64,000 nt of DNA from Trichomonas vaginalis G3 (lineage: Eukaryota; Parabasalia; Trichomonadida; Trichomonadidae), in contig NC_067208.1 of assembly GCF_026262505.1 (NCBI RefSeq), positions 11,231,962 through 11,295,961 on the forward strand, written 5' to 3'. Position 1 is the first letter of the stretch. Each line of letters opens with the position of its first letter. A model generated the notes under the pieces. The model did no database searches, had not been told where the DNA came from, and saw only the letters and a list, made by a program, of their open reading frames with translations. Of the stretch, positions 57,507-64,000 are shown one piece after another. The position numbers and the translations under genes are program-made.

Positions 57507-57870
57507 GGTCGAGGTCGAACCTACCGACGAGGCAATTTACCTAATTGAAATTAACGAGCTTGTTAAAGACTTCCTCAGGCAGAATGTAAAAGGCAAGCTT
57601 GTTAACGGTTGGATAACGGGAAGGGCTGCCTTGAATCTCGAGACTTCGACTGGAATTCCAATTCAAATACCAGACGGGACAGCCTACGACGACATAAAGC
57701 AAGCAAAGAAAGAAGCTCTTCTCAAGTTCTTTGCAAAGCGTCCTTGGATACAACTTCCAAACAGAGAGAACCCTTTCCCAAGAATGAACCAAATTCTCAG
57801 GGGTCTCCTTCACTTCTCTGGTCAGCCGTTCTACATAACCTGTGAAGGCGACATCCAACCAGTACTGTAA
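57505..57870 (+). CDS. Maverick B hypothetical protein (121 aa)
   Basis: An acidic-to-neutral, compact protein: VEPTDEAIYLIEINELVKDF, then GRAALNLETSTGIPIQIPDG and AKKEALLKFFAKRPWIQLP. It is GC-richer than the surrounding genes. The open frame starts inside the last minisatellite unit. No domain recognised. Confidence 0.5.
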   Translation: MVEVEPTDEAIYLIEINELVKDFLRQNVKGKLVNGWITGRAALNLETSTGIPIQIPDGTAYDDIKQAKKEALLKFFAKRPWIQLPNRENPFPRMNQILRGLLHFSGQPFYITCEGDIQPVL

Positions 57871-57912
57871 ACCTTAACGTTTAGAGTAAAAACATTTTTT
57901 TTCATTTTTTGA

Positions 57913-58497
57913 ATGAAGCAAGTTAAATTCGTCCCACACCAATCTGAATGGACCGATGAAGAGTTTTAAGCCATCGTTGAAGACGTTGAGAACGACATAG
58001 ACGGCGAACTTGAAGGAGCTCAAATCACAATTGCAACCAAAATTGCAGAGGTCAAGGAACAGATAGCTCCACTTAAAGCTACCAAAGCTACTCTTGACCT
58101 CATGGATAGTTACCGTTTAGATGTCAAGAGTGGAATAAGACAATTAAAATTAAAACTTCTAAACTACGAAGCTATACTCCAAAAGTTAGCAGAAATGAGA
58201 AGACTTTACCAGAGCTACTTACATGTAAGGGACTTACCTTCAAGCAGTCCGACCAAAGATGAATTTGTTGACATTGTCCCAATTTTGTCCGAAAGTCAGC
58301 TCAGATGTTTCGAACTGCTCCCAACATATCCGGAATATGAACGTTTGCCTGAACTCTTTCGGTTCCTCAAAAAACGTTTTTTGGTTCTCATGTTCCAAAC
58401 TTTTATCGGAAGAGACAACAAACGTTCAGAAGAAGAACAAGATATTATTTTAAACTTGTTGTATGACATAACTGTCATAACAAGCTTTTTGAAGTAA
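57913..58497 (+). pseudogene. Maverick B coiled-coil gene, slightly broken
   Basis: Starts MKQVKFVPHQSEWTDEEF after a T-rich leader. The remainder is helical (ATKIAEVKEQIAPLKATKAT, then KLKLLNYEAILQKLAEMRR). It looks broken, with about one break. It is probably a structural or scaffold-type protein, by composition only. Confidence 0.42.
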
Positions 58498-58529
58498 AAC
58501 CGTCATTCTCAAACCACTTCATTTTTTCG

Positions 58530-59216
58530 ATGTCCGAACAAGCACCGAAGCCAAACTCAATGGCAGATGTCCTTTCAAGGTTGCCAGAAAAGCGCCCAGT
58601 TCAAATTCAAATTGCCCAATTGAACGCTCATCTGTCAAACACCATTAAGACTCTCCAAAGTAGTCTTATGGAAGAGATAACCAATCTCAAAGCCAATGTC
58701 CTCATGAACCAAGCTTCCAATGAGAAAGTCCTGAACGATTTCGCGGAAACCTTGCGCCAATACAACATAGAGAACCAAAACCTTGCCCGACTCATCTACC
58801 GTTTCTTCGAAGAGATAGACGCCATCTGGAAGGTACTCGGAAAGGACAGAACATGCAACACCGTACTTCGTGAACACAGAATTGCCGAAGGTATTATCAA
58901 AGAAGAGGAAGAAGAGGAAGAAGAAGAAGAGAAACACGAAGAAAAGGAAGTTTGGTCAACCCTTGTTGTCGATGACGCTTACGAAATTTCCCAACCCTAC
59001 CCATACAAAATCCGCAACAAGGCGACAGGCAAGGTTCTTACCCCAGTCCTCAACAACTTGGGACACTTGAACCTTAACCTTCGGAATTACGGTTCAGCTT
59101 CCATGGGAAGGCTTGTCGGCATGCAATGGGTTCCAAATCCAGACAAGAAGTCGAGGGTCAGACACATTGACGGTGACAAGCTCAACAACCGTAAGGAGAA
59201 CCTCGAGTGGTTCTAA
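58530..59216 (+). CDS. Maverick B coiled-coil plus NUMOD/HNH-type protein
   Basis: A 228-aa protein. Residues 1-120 are helical with coiled-coil potential (LNAHLSNTIKTLQSSLMEEI), then an acidic EEEEEEEEE linker (about 125-140). The NUMOD4-like part runs from about 145 (VWSTLVVDDAYEISQPYPYK). The end is HNH-like (GRLVGMQWVPNPDKKSRVRH, then IDGDKLNNRKENLEW), with the HIDG/LNN/NLEW pattern of HNH_3 proteins. The architecture, acidic region then NUMOD-HNH, matches the palindrome gene at 28559-29227, but the YxHxF domain is absent. It may be a nuclease or a virion protein that borrowed the fold. Confidence 0.6.
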   Translation: MSEQAPKPNSMADVLSRLPEKRPVQIQIAQLNAHLSNTIKTLQSSLMEEITNLKANVLMNQASNEKVLNDFAETLRQYNIENQNLARLIYRFFEEIDAIWKVLGKDRTCNTVLREHRIAEGIIKEEEEEEEEEEKHEEKEVWSTLVVDDAYEISQPYPYKIRNKATGKVLTPVLNNLGHLNLNLRNYGSASMGRLVGMQWVPNPDKKSRVRHIDGDKLNNRKENLEWF

Positions 59217-59265
59217 GAGTAAAAAAATTTTATTTTAGGGGGAAACCCCAAGTAAATTTAGGTGT

Positions 59266-59580
59266 TTATTTGGATAAGTATGTTAAATTAAGGGTAATTT
59301 GCAAAATTAGTTCCCGACCTTTGAATTGGGCTCTTTCGTTATCCCAGTTGCGTAGGAGGTCGTCCCAGAGGAGTTGGTAGAATTGCCAATCCAAGGACGA
59401 TTTGTCCTCCCAGGCATTGAGGATGTACTGCTCGTAGAGTTTCATGACCTCTGCCTTGCACCAGACACCCTCTCCCTTGGAACGTAAGGCTTCTTCGAAG
59501 TGCTCGAATGCGATTGGCTGCGTGACCATCCGAAATGACACTTTTTTGTCCGTTTGGTCAATGTTCGTGTCTCGTGCCAT
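59266..59580 (-). CDS. Maverick B small protein (~104 aa)
   Basis: Start taken at MARDTNIDQTDKKVSFRMV because sequence before it lacks a leader. It is Trp-rich and helical (DWQFYQLLWDDLLRNWDNER). It lies leftward, downstream of the PolB remnant. GC content resembles the neighbouring block. No domain recognised. Confidence 0.42.
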   Translation of the reverse strand: MARDTNIDQTDKKVSFRMVTQPIAFEHFEEALRSKGEGVWCKAEVMKLYEQYILNAWEDKSSLDWQFYQLLWDDLLRNWDNERAQFKGRELILQITLNLTYLSK

Positions 59581-59719
59581 AGTCGACGAAAATACAGACA
59601 AACAGGTTATATATGAGTTTGAGACCAAGAATGGTGTAACTCGACCTGTCCGATTCAAAGACTCCGAGGGCGACCATGAAATTAAACGGAAATTAGCTAG
59701 GAAGGAATATAAAAATTTT

Positions 59720-61862
59720 TTATTTCATGCAATGTTTTATTTCTGTGCCGTCTTCAAGTATGCCCCAGTACTTACGCTTGGAGAGGACATGAACTTCGGT
59801 GAAAATTTTGTCCAATTTGAATTGACCCATCTTCTCACCGACTAAACCCATTTCAATGAGTTTGTTGTACCCTTCTTCGTTCGTCATGAGTGCGTCAATG
59901 TTCTCATAGTAAACCACAACTTTCGATTTGACTTCGGAGAAGAATTTGTTGTAGTTGTCAAGGACTGCCTTTGCGAACTGAGGGTAAGACCAATGTTCGA
60001 CAATAGGTTTTAATGTGGTTACTAAGCCACTTTGACCTTGAGTGAATTCGTACTTCAAAACAAAAGGAGAAAACCTTTCAACAAAGTTGTCGACCTTCTC
60101 ATAATGTTTACTCTTCATCTCTTGAGGTTTCTTAATGGAATATCCCCATGTCGAATTCATAAGCAATTTGAGTGTCATTGCAAGTTTGGGGTTTGAAGCT
60201 TTCCTAATATCATACAGTTGTTGTATGACTTTTCCAACTGTATAGTTCCTTCCCGGGAACTCACCATCTTCGTTTGGAATTCCAGTCGGAATATATTGGA
60301 CAAACCTCATGTATGCAGCGTTAAGGTCGACATAGTATATCTTTTCGTGAGTCGAACTTGTCGCAACCAATTGGTCCAGTTTGTGGAAATTCAAGTGAGT
60401 CTCTTATCTTCTGAGAAACTTCTCCTGTTATCTCATAAACATCGTCGAAGCAACCTGTTTCATATAAAACCTTCTGACCTAACTCAGATGCTCTCCAATA
60501 CAATTTGACGTCAATTGGATGTCTCAATGGAAGTTTGTTTATAGCATCTTGAAGTTCTTGCAACCTCATTGGAAGTTCTTCTGGTTCAGGTTGGTATCCG
60601 AACAATCCAACTCCTTGTGGAATTGTGTACTTCTTTTGTACTAGAACTTTGTCTGGAACAACTTTTGGTCTTGCTAACAGTGAAAAGTTTGTTTCGTCTT
60701 TTGGTACAAAAGTTTCTGTCAGCTTGTCATCTGGAATTGGTTCCAACAAACCTTTCTCGAAAAGAATGTTTACAGCTCTGACAATGTTGCACTTGCCTTT
60801 TCCGAACAATGGGTTTGTAAGACTTTCGTTCAACATGAAGTGGTTGTGGACAATTACAATCTTCAACCATGGTAAGTCTTTGTCAACAACATAGTCGTCA
60901 TGTGAAGAACCTTTAGCTGTAGGTATGCTGACTCGGATATTGACATTTGCCAACGGTGCAATTTTTGCCAATTGACCTCTGAGAATGTACCTTGTCTTCA
61001 CACATGACTCAAGATACTTCATCTTCTCTTCTGTAACAAGACCAGAGTTCCTGAGACATGTAAGAATGCAAGGTTCATTGACAATTGTTTCAATTGAATT
61101 GTAAATTCCATACCTTGTCAAGTCAATGTCAGACTTATTTATGAAGGGAAGTATCCAGCATGTTGTCTGACTGCTTGAGGGTTAGGTTGGTACCATTCGA
61201 ACTTGACACTTGCAATTCCTTCAATTGCATTCAAAATGTCTGAGTCGGAGTCAACCATTTGTTCTCTCTTTGTAGTCTTGAAAGCGTCAAGAAGCATTGC
61301 AGCTGTTGTGACATTGCCATGTGCATAGTAAATGTGACCATCCAAATCTGTTATGGTCAATCTGAGATTGTATCCTTTCTTATTTCCGTCTTGAATTGCA
61401 GCAAGTACTCCCATGAAGCCTTCTTTGTTCTTTCCTTCGTCAAAGTTTACTGTAAAGGTTCGACCAGATGTAATTTGACTTCTAACTTCACGATACTTCT
61501 CATATGCATATCTTGTTCTTTCCATGGGAGCATGTGTCTGCACCTTTTTTTTCCTTCTCAAAGGATGCAATTGTTCGTCATGTTTCCAGTAGAATCTGGC
61601 AAAGCCGTCGTGTCCTTCAACTTGAGGTTCACTAACATCGAAAGGCATGTCCATAAGACGTTCTTCTTCTAACCTCTCTAGTCTGTTTGGATAATTTGCA
61701 CGTGCTGTTTCCAAATCCATTTCGTAGGAGACCAGACAGTTTGTCATAGACTTTTATGGGTCTTCCCTTCCTATATTTAAAATTCTTCGAAACTCTCCAA
61801 CCATATCTTTGCAACTCTGCTTTTATTCTAGCAGATTTTCTATCCATTCTATATGGGGGCAT
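59720..61862 (-). pseudogene. Maverick B family B DNA polymerase region, broken
   Basis: A leftward coding region with polymerase motifs in order: motif A-type KIYYVDLNAAYMRF (around 60325), motif B-type LLMNSTWGYSIKK (around 60150) and motif C-type YYENIDALMTNEE (around 59900). Upstream sequence to 61862 (MPPYRMDRKSARIKAELQRY at the start, TDLDGHIYYAHGNV near 61350) is read the same way and may be its N-terminal part, which is less certain. It is strongly diverged from Maverick A PolB, and I saw no HNH-like insert. It has several breaks. Confidence 0.62.
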
Positions 61863-61892
61863 TTTTATAAAAATAAAAAAATATTTTTTTCT

Positions 61893-62479
61893 TTACTTTA
61901 CATAACCGCCTGCTGCCATAAGTCTTTGACGCCAACCCATACCAGCTAATGAAGGTTGACTTGGTTTAGTTTCCAAACTAAAACTTTGGTTTTGGTTTAT
62001 CTTCAGTTTTTGGTTTTTTCTTCTTCTATCGGTTTTTCGTCACTTTTCGGTTTCTCTGACTTTACTTCACTTGCAGGAACAGTTGTGTCGTCAACATCTT
62101 CATAAATATCATATGCCATTTGTTTTTGTTTTCCTTTCAACTTTTTGTGTTTGTTGTAAAGTTTAGAATATTTCGACTCTAAGTCAATGAGATGTTCTAT
62201 AATGAACTGTTGGTCAGTGAAGTAAACTTTTCCATCTGTTGTCTCGAAAGCTCCTTCAGACTTCAATATTTTATTTGTGAGAGTCTGTTTCTTTTTTGAG
62301 ATACTTGCCGTTCCATTTTTATGAAAAGTGACTTTGTAGTTAGGGTTTGTATTTCCAGACCTGGCACTTTCTATTATTGAATTTTTCTCTTCATCTGTAA
62401 GTTCTTTGACAGGTTTTGACAATGGTTCTGAACTTTTTGTTTGTGGTGTCAAATCTACCGTTTCAACTTCTTCGGTCAT
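61893..62479 (-). pseudogene. Maverick B Lys/Glu-rich gene, slightly broken
   Basis: Starts MTEEVETVDLTPQTKSSEPL. The middle (HKNGTASISKKKQTLTNKIL, then TTDGKVYFTDQQFIIEHL) could be a small folded unit followed by a coil (ESKYSKLYNKHKKLKGKQK). The end reads AGMGWRQRLMAAGGYVK. It looks broken, with about one break. Unassigned; a virion core protein is conceivable. Confidence 0.42.
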
Positions 62480-62515
62480 TTCATCTCAGTAAAAAATTTT
62501 AGTTTGGTTTGTTTT

Positions 62516-62648
62516 CAACTGGTTGTTTTGTTTTTTAAGTCGGTCTAAAACTTCCTGAGGTATAGGAAGAACTTGACAAACACGTTGTGTAACTGCTGGA
62601 AGCCGACAAATCATCTTGAACCCATTTTCTCAATGCTGTATTGTTCAT
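62516..62648 (-). pseudogene. Maverick B very small gene, possible
   Basis: Begins MNNTALRKWVQDDLSA after the same leader (TTTTTACTGAGATGAAATG) as the neighbouring gene at 62479. The remainder is helical and Leu/Lys-rich. It looks broken, with about one break. The shared leader is the main support. Confidence 0.3.
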
Positions 62649-62667
62649 TTCATCTCAGTAAAAAACT

Positions 62668-63069
62668 TTACATTCCCCACGTTTGAGGCGGTTGAGGTTG
62701 GTTATTGTTTACCCATTGTTGTGCATGGTTATATCCTCTGTTAAAGAATCTTTCACCTTGGTCCATATAGTGTCCTGCTTGGTTATAGTAGTCATTTGCT
62801 TTGTTATAATAGTTTCCTGCTTGTCTTCCTACATTGTCCATCCATCCTTGAACTTTTCCTCTTGTTTCAGGATTTGGAATAAGATTTGTTGCATCTCGTG
62901 CTACATCCCAACCTTTCTGTACAGTTTGTATAATAGGTTGTGCTTTCTCTTTAAGTATACCTAATGTACTCAAAATCTTCCTTCCAACTCCAAATACACC
63001 TCTGGCTATTGTTCCCACTGCGGGCAAAAATCTGGATGCAACTCCTGCTAATGCGCCAAATAAACCCAT
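62668..63069 (-). CDS. Maverick B amphipathic-helix small virion-type protein
   Basis: A 133-aa protein with a hydrophobic Gly/Ala-rich N-terminus (MGLFGALAGVASRFLPAVGT), amphipathic helices to about residue 60, and a Tyr/Asn/Gln-rich tail (NYYNKANDYYNQAGHYMDQG). The N-terminus resembles membrane-lytic or membrane-binding helices such as those in minor virion proteins of adenoviruses and related viruses; this is an analogy only. It diverges from the integrase region across about 17 bp. Confidence 0.5.
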   Translation of the reverse strand: MGLFGALAGVASRFLPAVGTIARGVFGVGRKILSTLGILKEKAQPIIQTVQKGWDVARDATNLIPNPETRGKVQGWMDNVGRQAGNYYNKANDYYNQAGHYMDQGERFFNRGYNHAQQWVNNNQPQPPQTWGM

Positions 63070-63086
63070 TTCTTATAGGATAAAAA

Positions 63087-64000
63087 ATGACGAATCCAAA
63101 CAAGGACCCCTATGTTTCTAAAGCGACAAAAAAGCACTCATGATAAAAATCTTTAGTTCAACACCAAATGCTTGGTTTATGGATATCTTGGAAAACATTC
63201 CGAGAGTTAGAACAGATGGACCACCATACTGGCTAATATTTGTCGGTCAAAACACAAGATACTGTGAAGCCATACCATTATGGTCCAAAAATATTTTAGA
63301 TGTGAAAACTGCTTTGACAATATTCGTTGACAAATACCATCCAACAAAACTGACATCTGACTGTGAAAGTTCTTTCAAATCAGATGATATTAAAAACTAT
63401 CTGCGTTCAAAAAATGTAAACCAATATTTCATTGTCGACCAAAACCATTCTGCTCTTGGTGTCATTGACGGTTGTATAAAAATGTTAAGAGACTTAAACC
63501 AACCACAAGGTGGTGAAGCAAATGAAATGTCATATGACGACAAATATAGACACTTCTCCATGGCAAAGATGAGACAAGTTTTAAATATTTACAATAGCCG
63601 TAAACAAAAAGGTTTGGGAAACCACTCCCCCGAAGAAATGAAAAACAACCCTGACTTAGAGAAAGACTATATATTTAATAATTTAGTCAAAAGAGACAAA
63701 CAAGAAAGAATGCCGGGCTTCAAACTTCAGAAAGGTGACAAAGTAAAAATAGAAATACCTAAACGCGACCCATATGAAAATACTATTGACTATGACAACA
63801 ATGGGAACCCGACAGGTACTCACATTCGTGTTCGTAAAAATAGAAGAAAGTATACAAGAGAATATTATGAAGTTTTAGGCAAACATGGCAAAATGTACAG
63901 ACTGCAAGCAGAAGATAAAACTACTATTGTCAGACCTCGTTTCAAACTTGTCAAAGTTCAAGGTGGTATACTTTCAAAGACAGTTCCTAACAAATATAAG
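63087..64000 (+). pseudogene. Maverick B retroviral-type integrase, broken and cut by window edge
   Basis: An rve-type integrase remnant: WFMDILENIPRVRTDG, TKLTSDCESSFKSDDIKNY, YFIVDQNHSALGVIDGCIK and the NIYNSRKQKGLGNHSPEEM segment align with the Maverick A integrase core (YNNTWHRTINMKPVEM). The C-terminal part is basic and could bind DNA (PTGTHIRVRKNRRKYTREYY). The frame is still open at the last base of the window. It looks broken, with at least one break. Integrases typically lie near a Maverick end, so the right terminus is probably close. Confidence 0.68.

Larger units (their letters stand above)
42207..64000. mobile_element. Maverick/Polinton 'B', right end outside window
   Basis: A second Maverick lineage. 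Recognisable parts are a capsid gene remnant, an SCCG gene, a penton-like remnant, a D5 helicase remnant, a packaging ATPase, a PolB remnant, small virion-type genes and an integrase remnant at the window edge. Gene order and sequence differ strongly from Maverick A. Many genes are damaged (well over ten breaks in all), so this copy is old. The left end is placed at the change from a poly-A run to GC-richer DNA. The right terminal repeat is not in the window. Confidence 0.8.

Noticed and set aside
59444-59845. Rightward frame with VRFKDSEGDHEIKRKL
   Set aside because: Weakly resembles the 56297-56533 protein, but most of the frame is antisense to two leftward genes and lacks a leader; mentioned only as a possible relic.

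Overview
The window looks like repeat-rich nuclear DNA of a trichomonad protist, most likely Trichomonas vaginalis or a close relative. This is inferred from the AT-rich, intron-free genes with very short leaders, the Maverick/Polinton elements with protein-primed polymerase and retroviral-type integrase, and a DD34D mariner of the Tvmar type. No rRNA, tRNA or CRISPR array was seen. Almost everything is mobile DNA; host sequence is confined to about 19.6-24.5 kb and 40.7-42.2 kb.

Region 1 (1 to about 19.56 kb) is one Maverick, 'Maverick A', whose left end lies outside the window. It carries a double-jelly-roll-type major capsid protein, a packaging ATPase, small virion-type genes, a probable minor capsid gene, a 599-aa fibre protein with a phage-baseplate-like tip, a retroviral-type integrase and a 1156-aa family B polymerase with an inserted HNH-like zinc module. 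It looks young, with only a few damaged genes. Two elements sit inside it: a cassette at about 7.37-10.51 kb with a primase-like ORF and a D5/SF3 helicase between inverted arrays of a ~119-bp repeat, and a complete 1304-bp mariner at 11026-12329 at the 3' end of the integrase gene.

Region 2 (about 19.6-24.5 kb) holds a GC-rich minisatellite, an apparently intact hAT-type transposase, a 3' fragment of a host amino-acid-transporter-like gene, a 143-bp mariner-style MITE and short unassigned open frames.

Region 3 (24494-40743) is the most unusual part: a 16.25-kb near-perfect palindrome. Its ~7.9-kb arms face each other across a ~404-bp loop made of four 86-bp repeats. Each arm carries an SF3/D5 helicase gene, a NUMOD/HNH endonuclease-like gene, a 92-aa gene, a small ORF and a terminal small gene. 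The inner arms are filled with ~119-bp iteron-like repeats, GGTGAGATCTCACC palindromes and short repeats. No capsid, integrase, polymerase or packaging gene was found. The same ~119-bp repeats flank the helicase cassette inside Maverick A, and other noncoding modules recur in Maverick B. I suggest a capsid-less satellite-like replicon that parasitises or recombines with Mavericks. The arms are nearly identical but differ in repeat number, and their outermost gene is a different paralogue on each side.

Region 4 (about 42.2 kb to the window end) is a second, different and much older Maverick, 'Maverick B', running past the right edge. It has a degraded capsid gene, a D5 helicase remnant in the gene array, an apparently whole packaging ATPase, a mosaic repeat section at 52.3-56.1 kb, a GC-richer block at 56.3-59.25 kb with a 21-bp minisatellite between divergent genes and an HNH-type gene, a degraded PolB, and an integrase remnant at the edge. 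It carries many breaks overall.

Together the window shows two Maverick lineages, a palindromic helicase/HNH element that shares noncoding modules with both, and ordinary DNA transposons (mariner, hAT, MITE). Assignments rest on motifs read by eye; no database search was possible.
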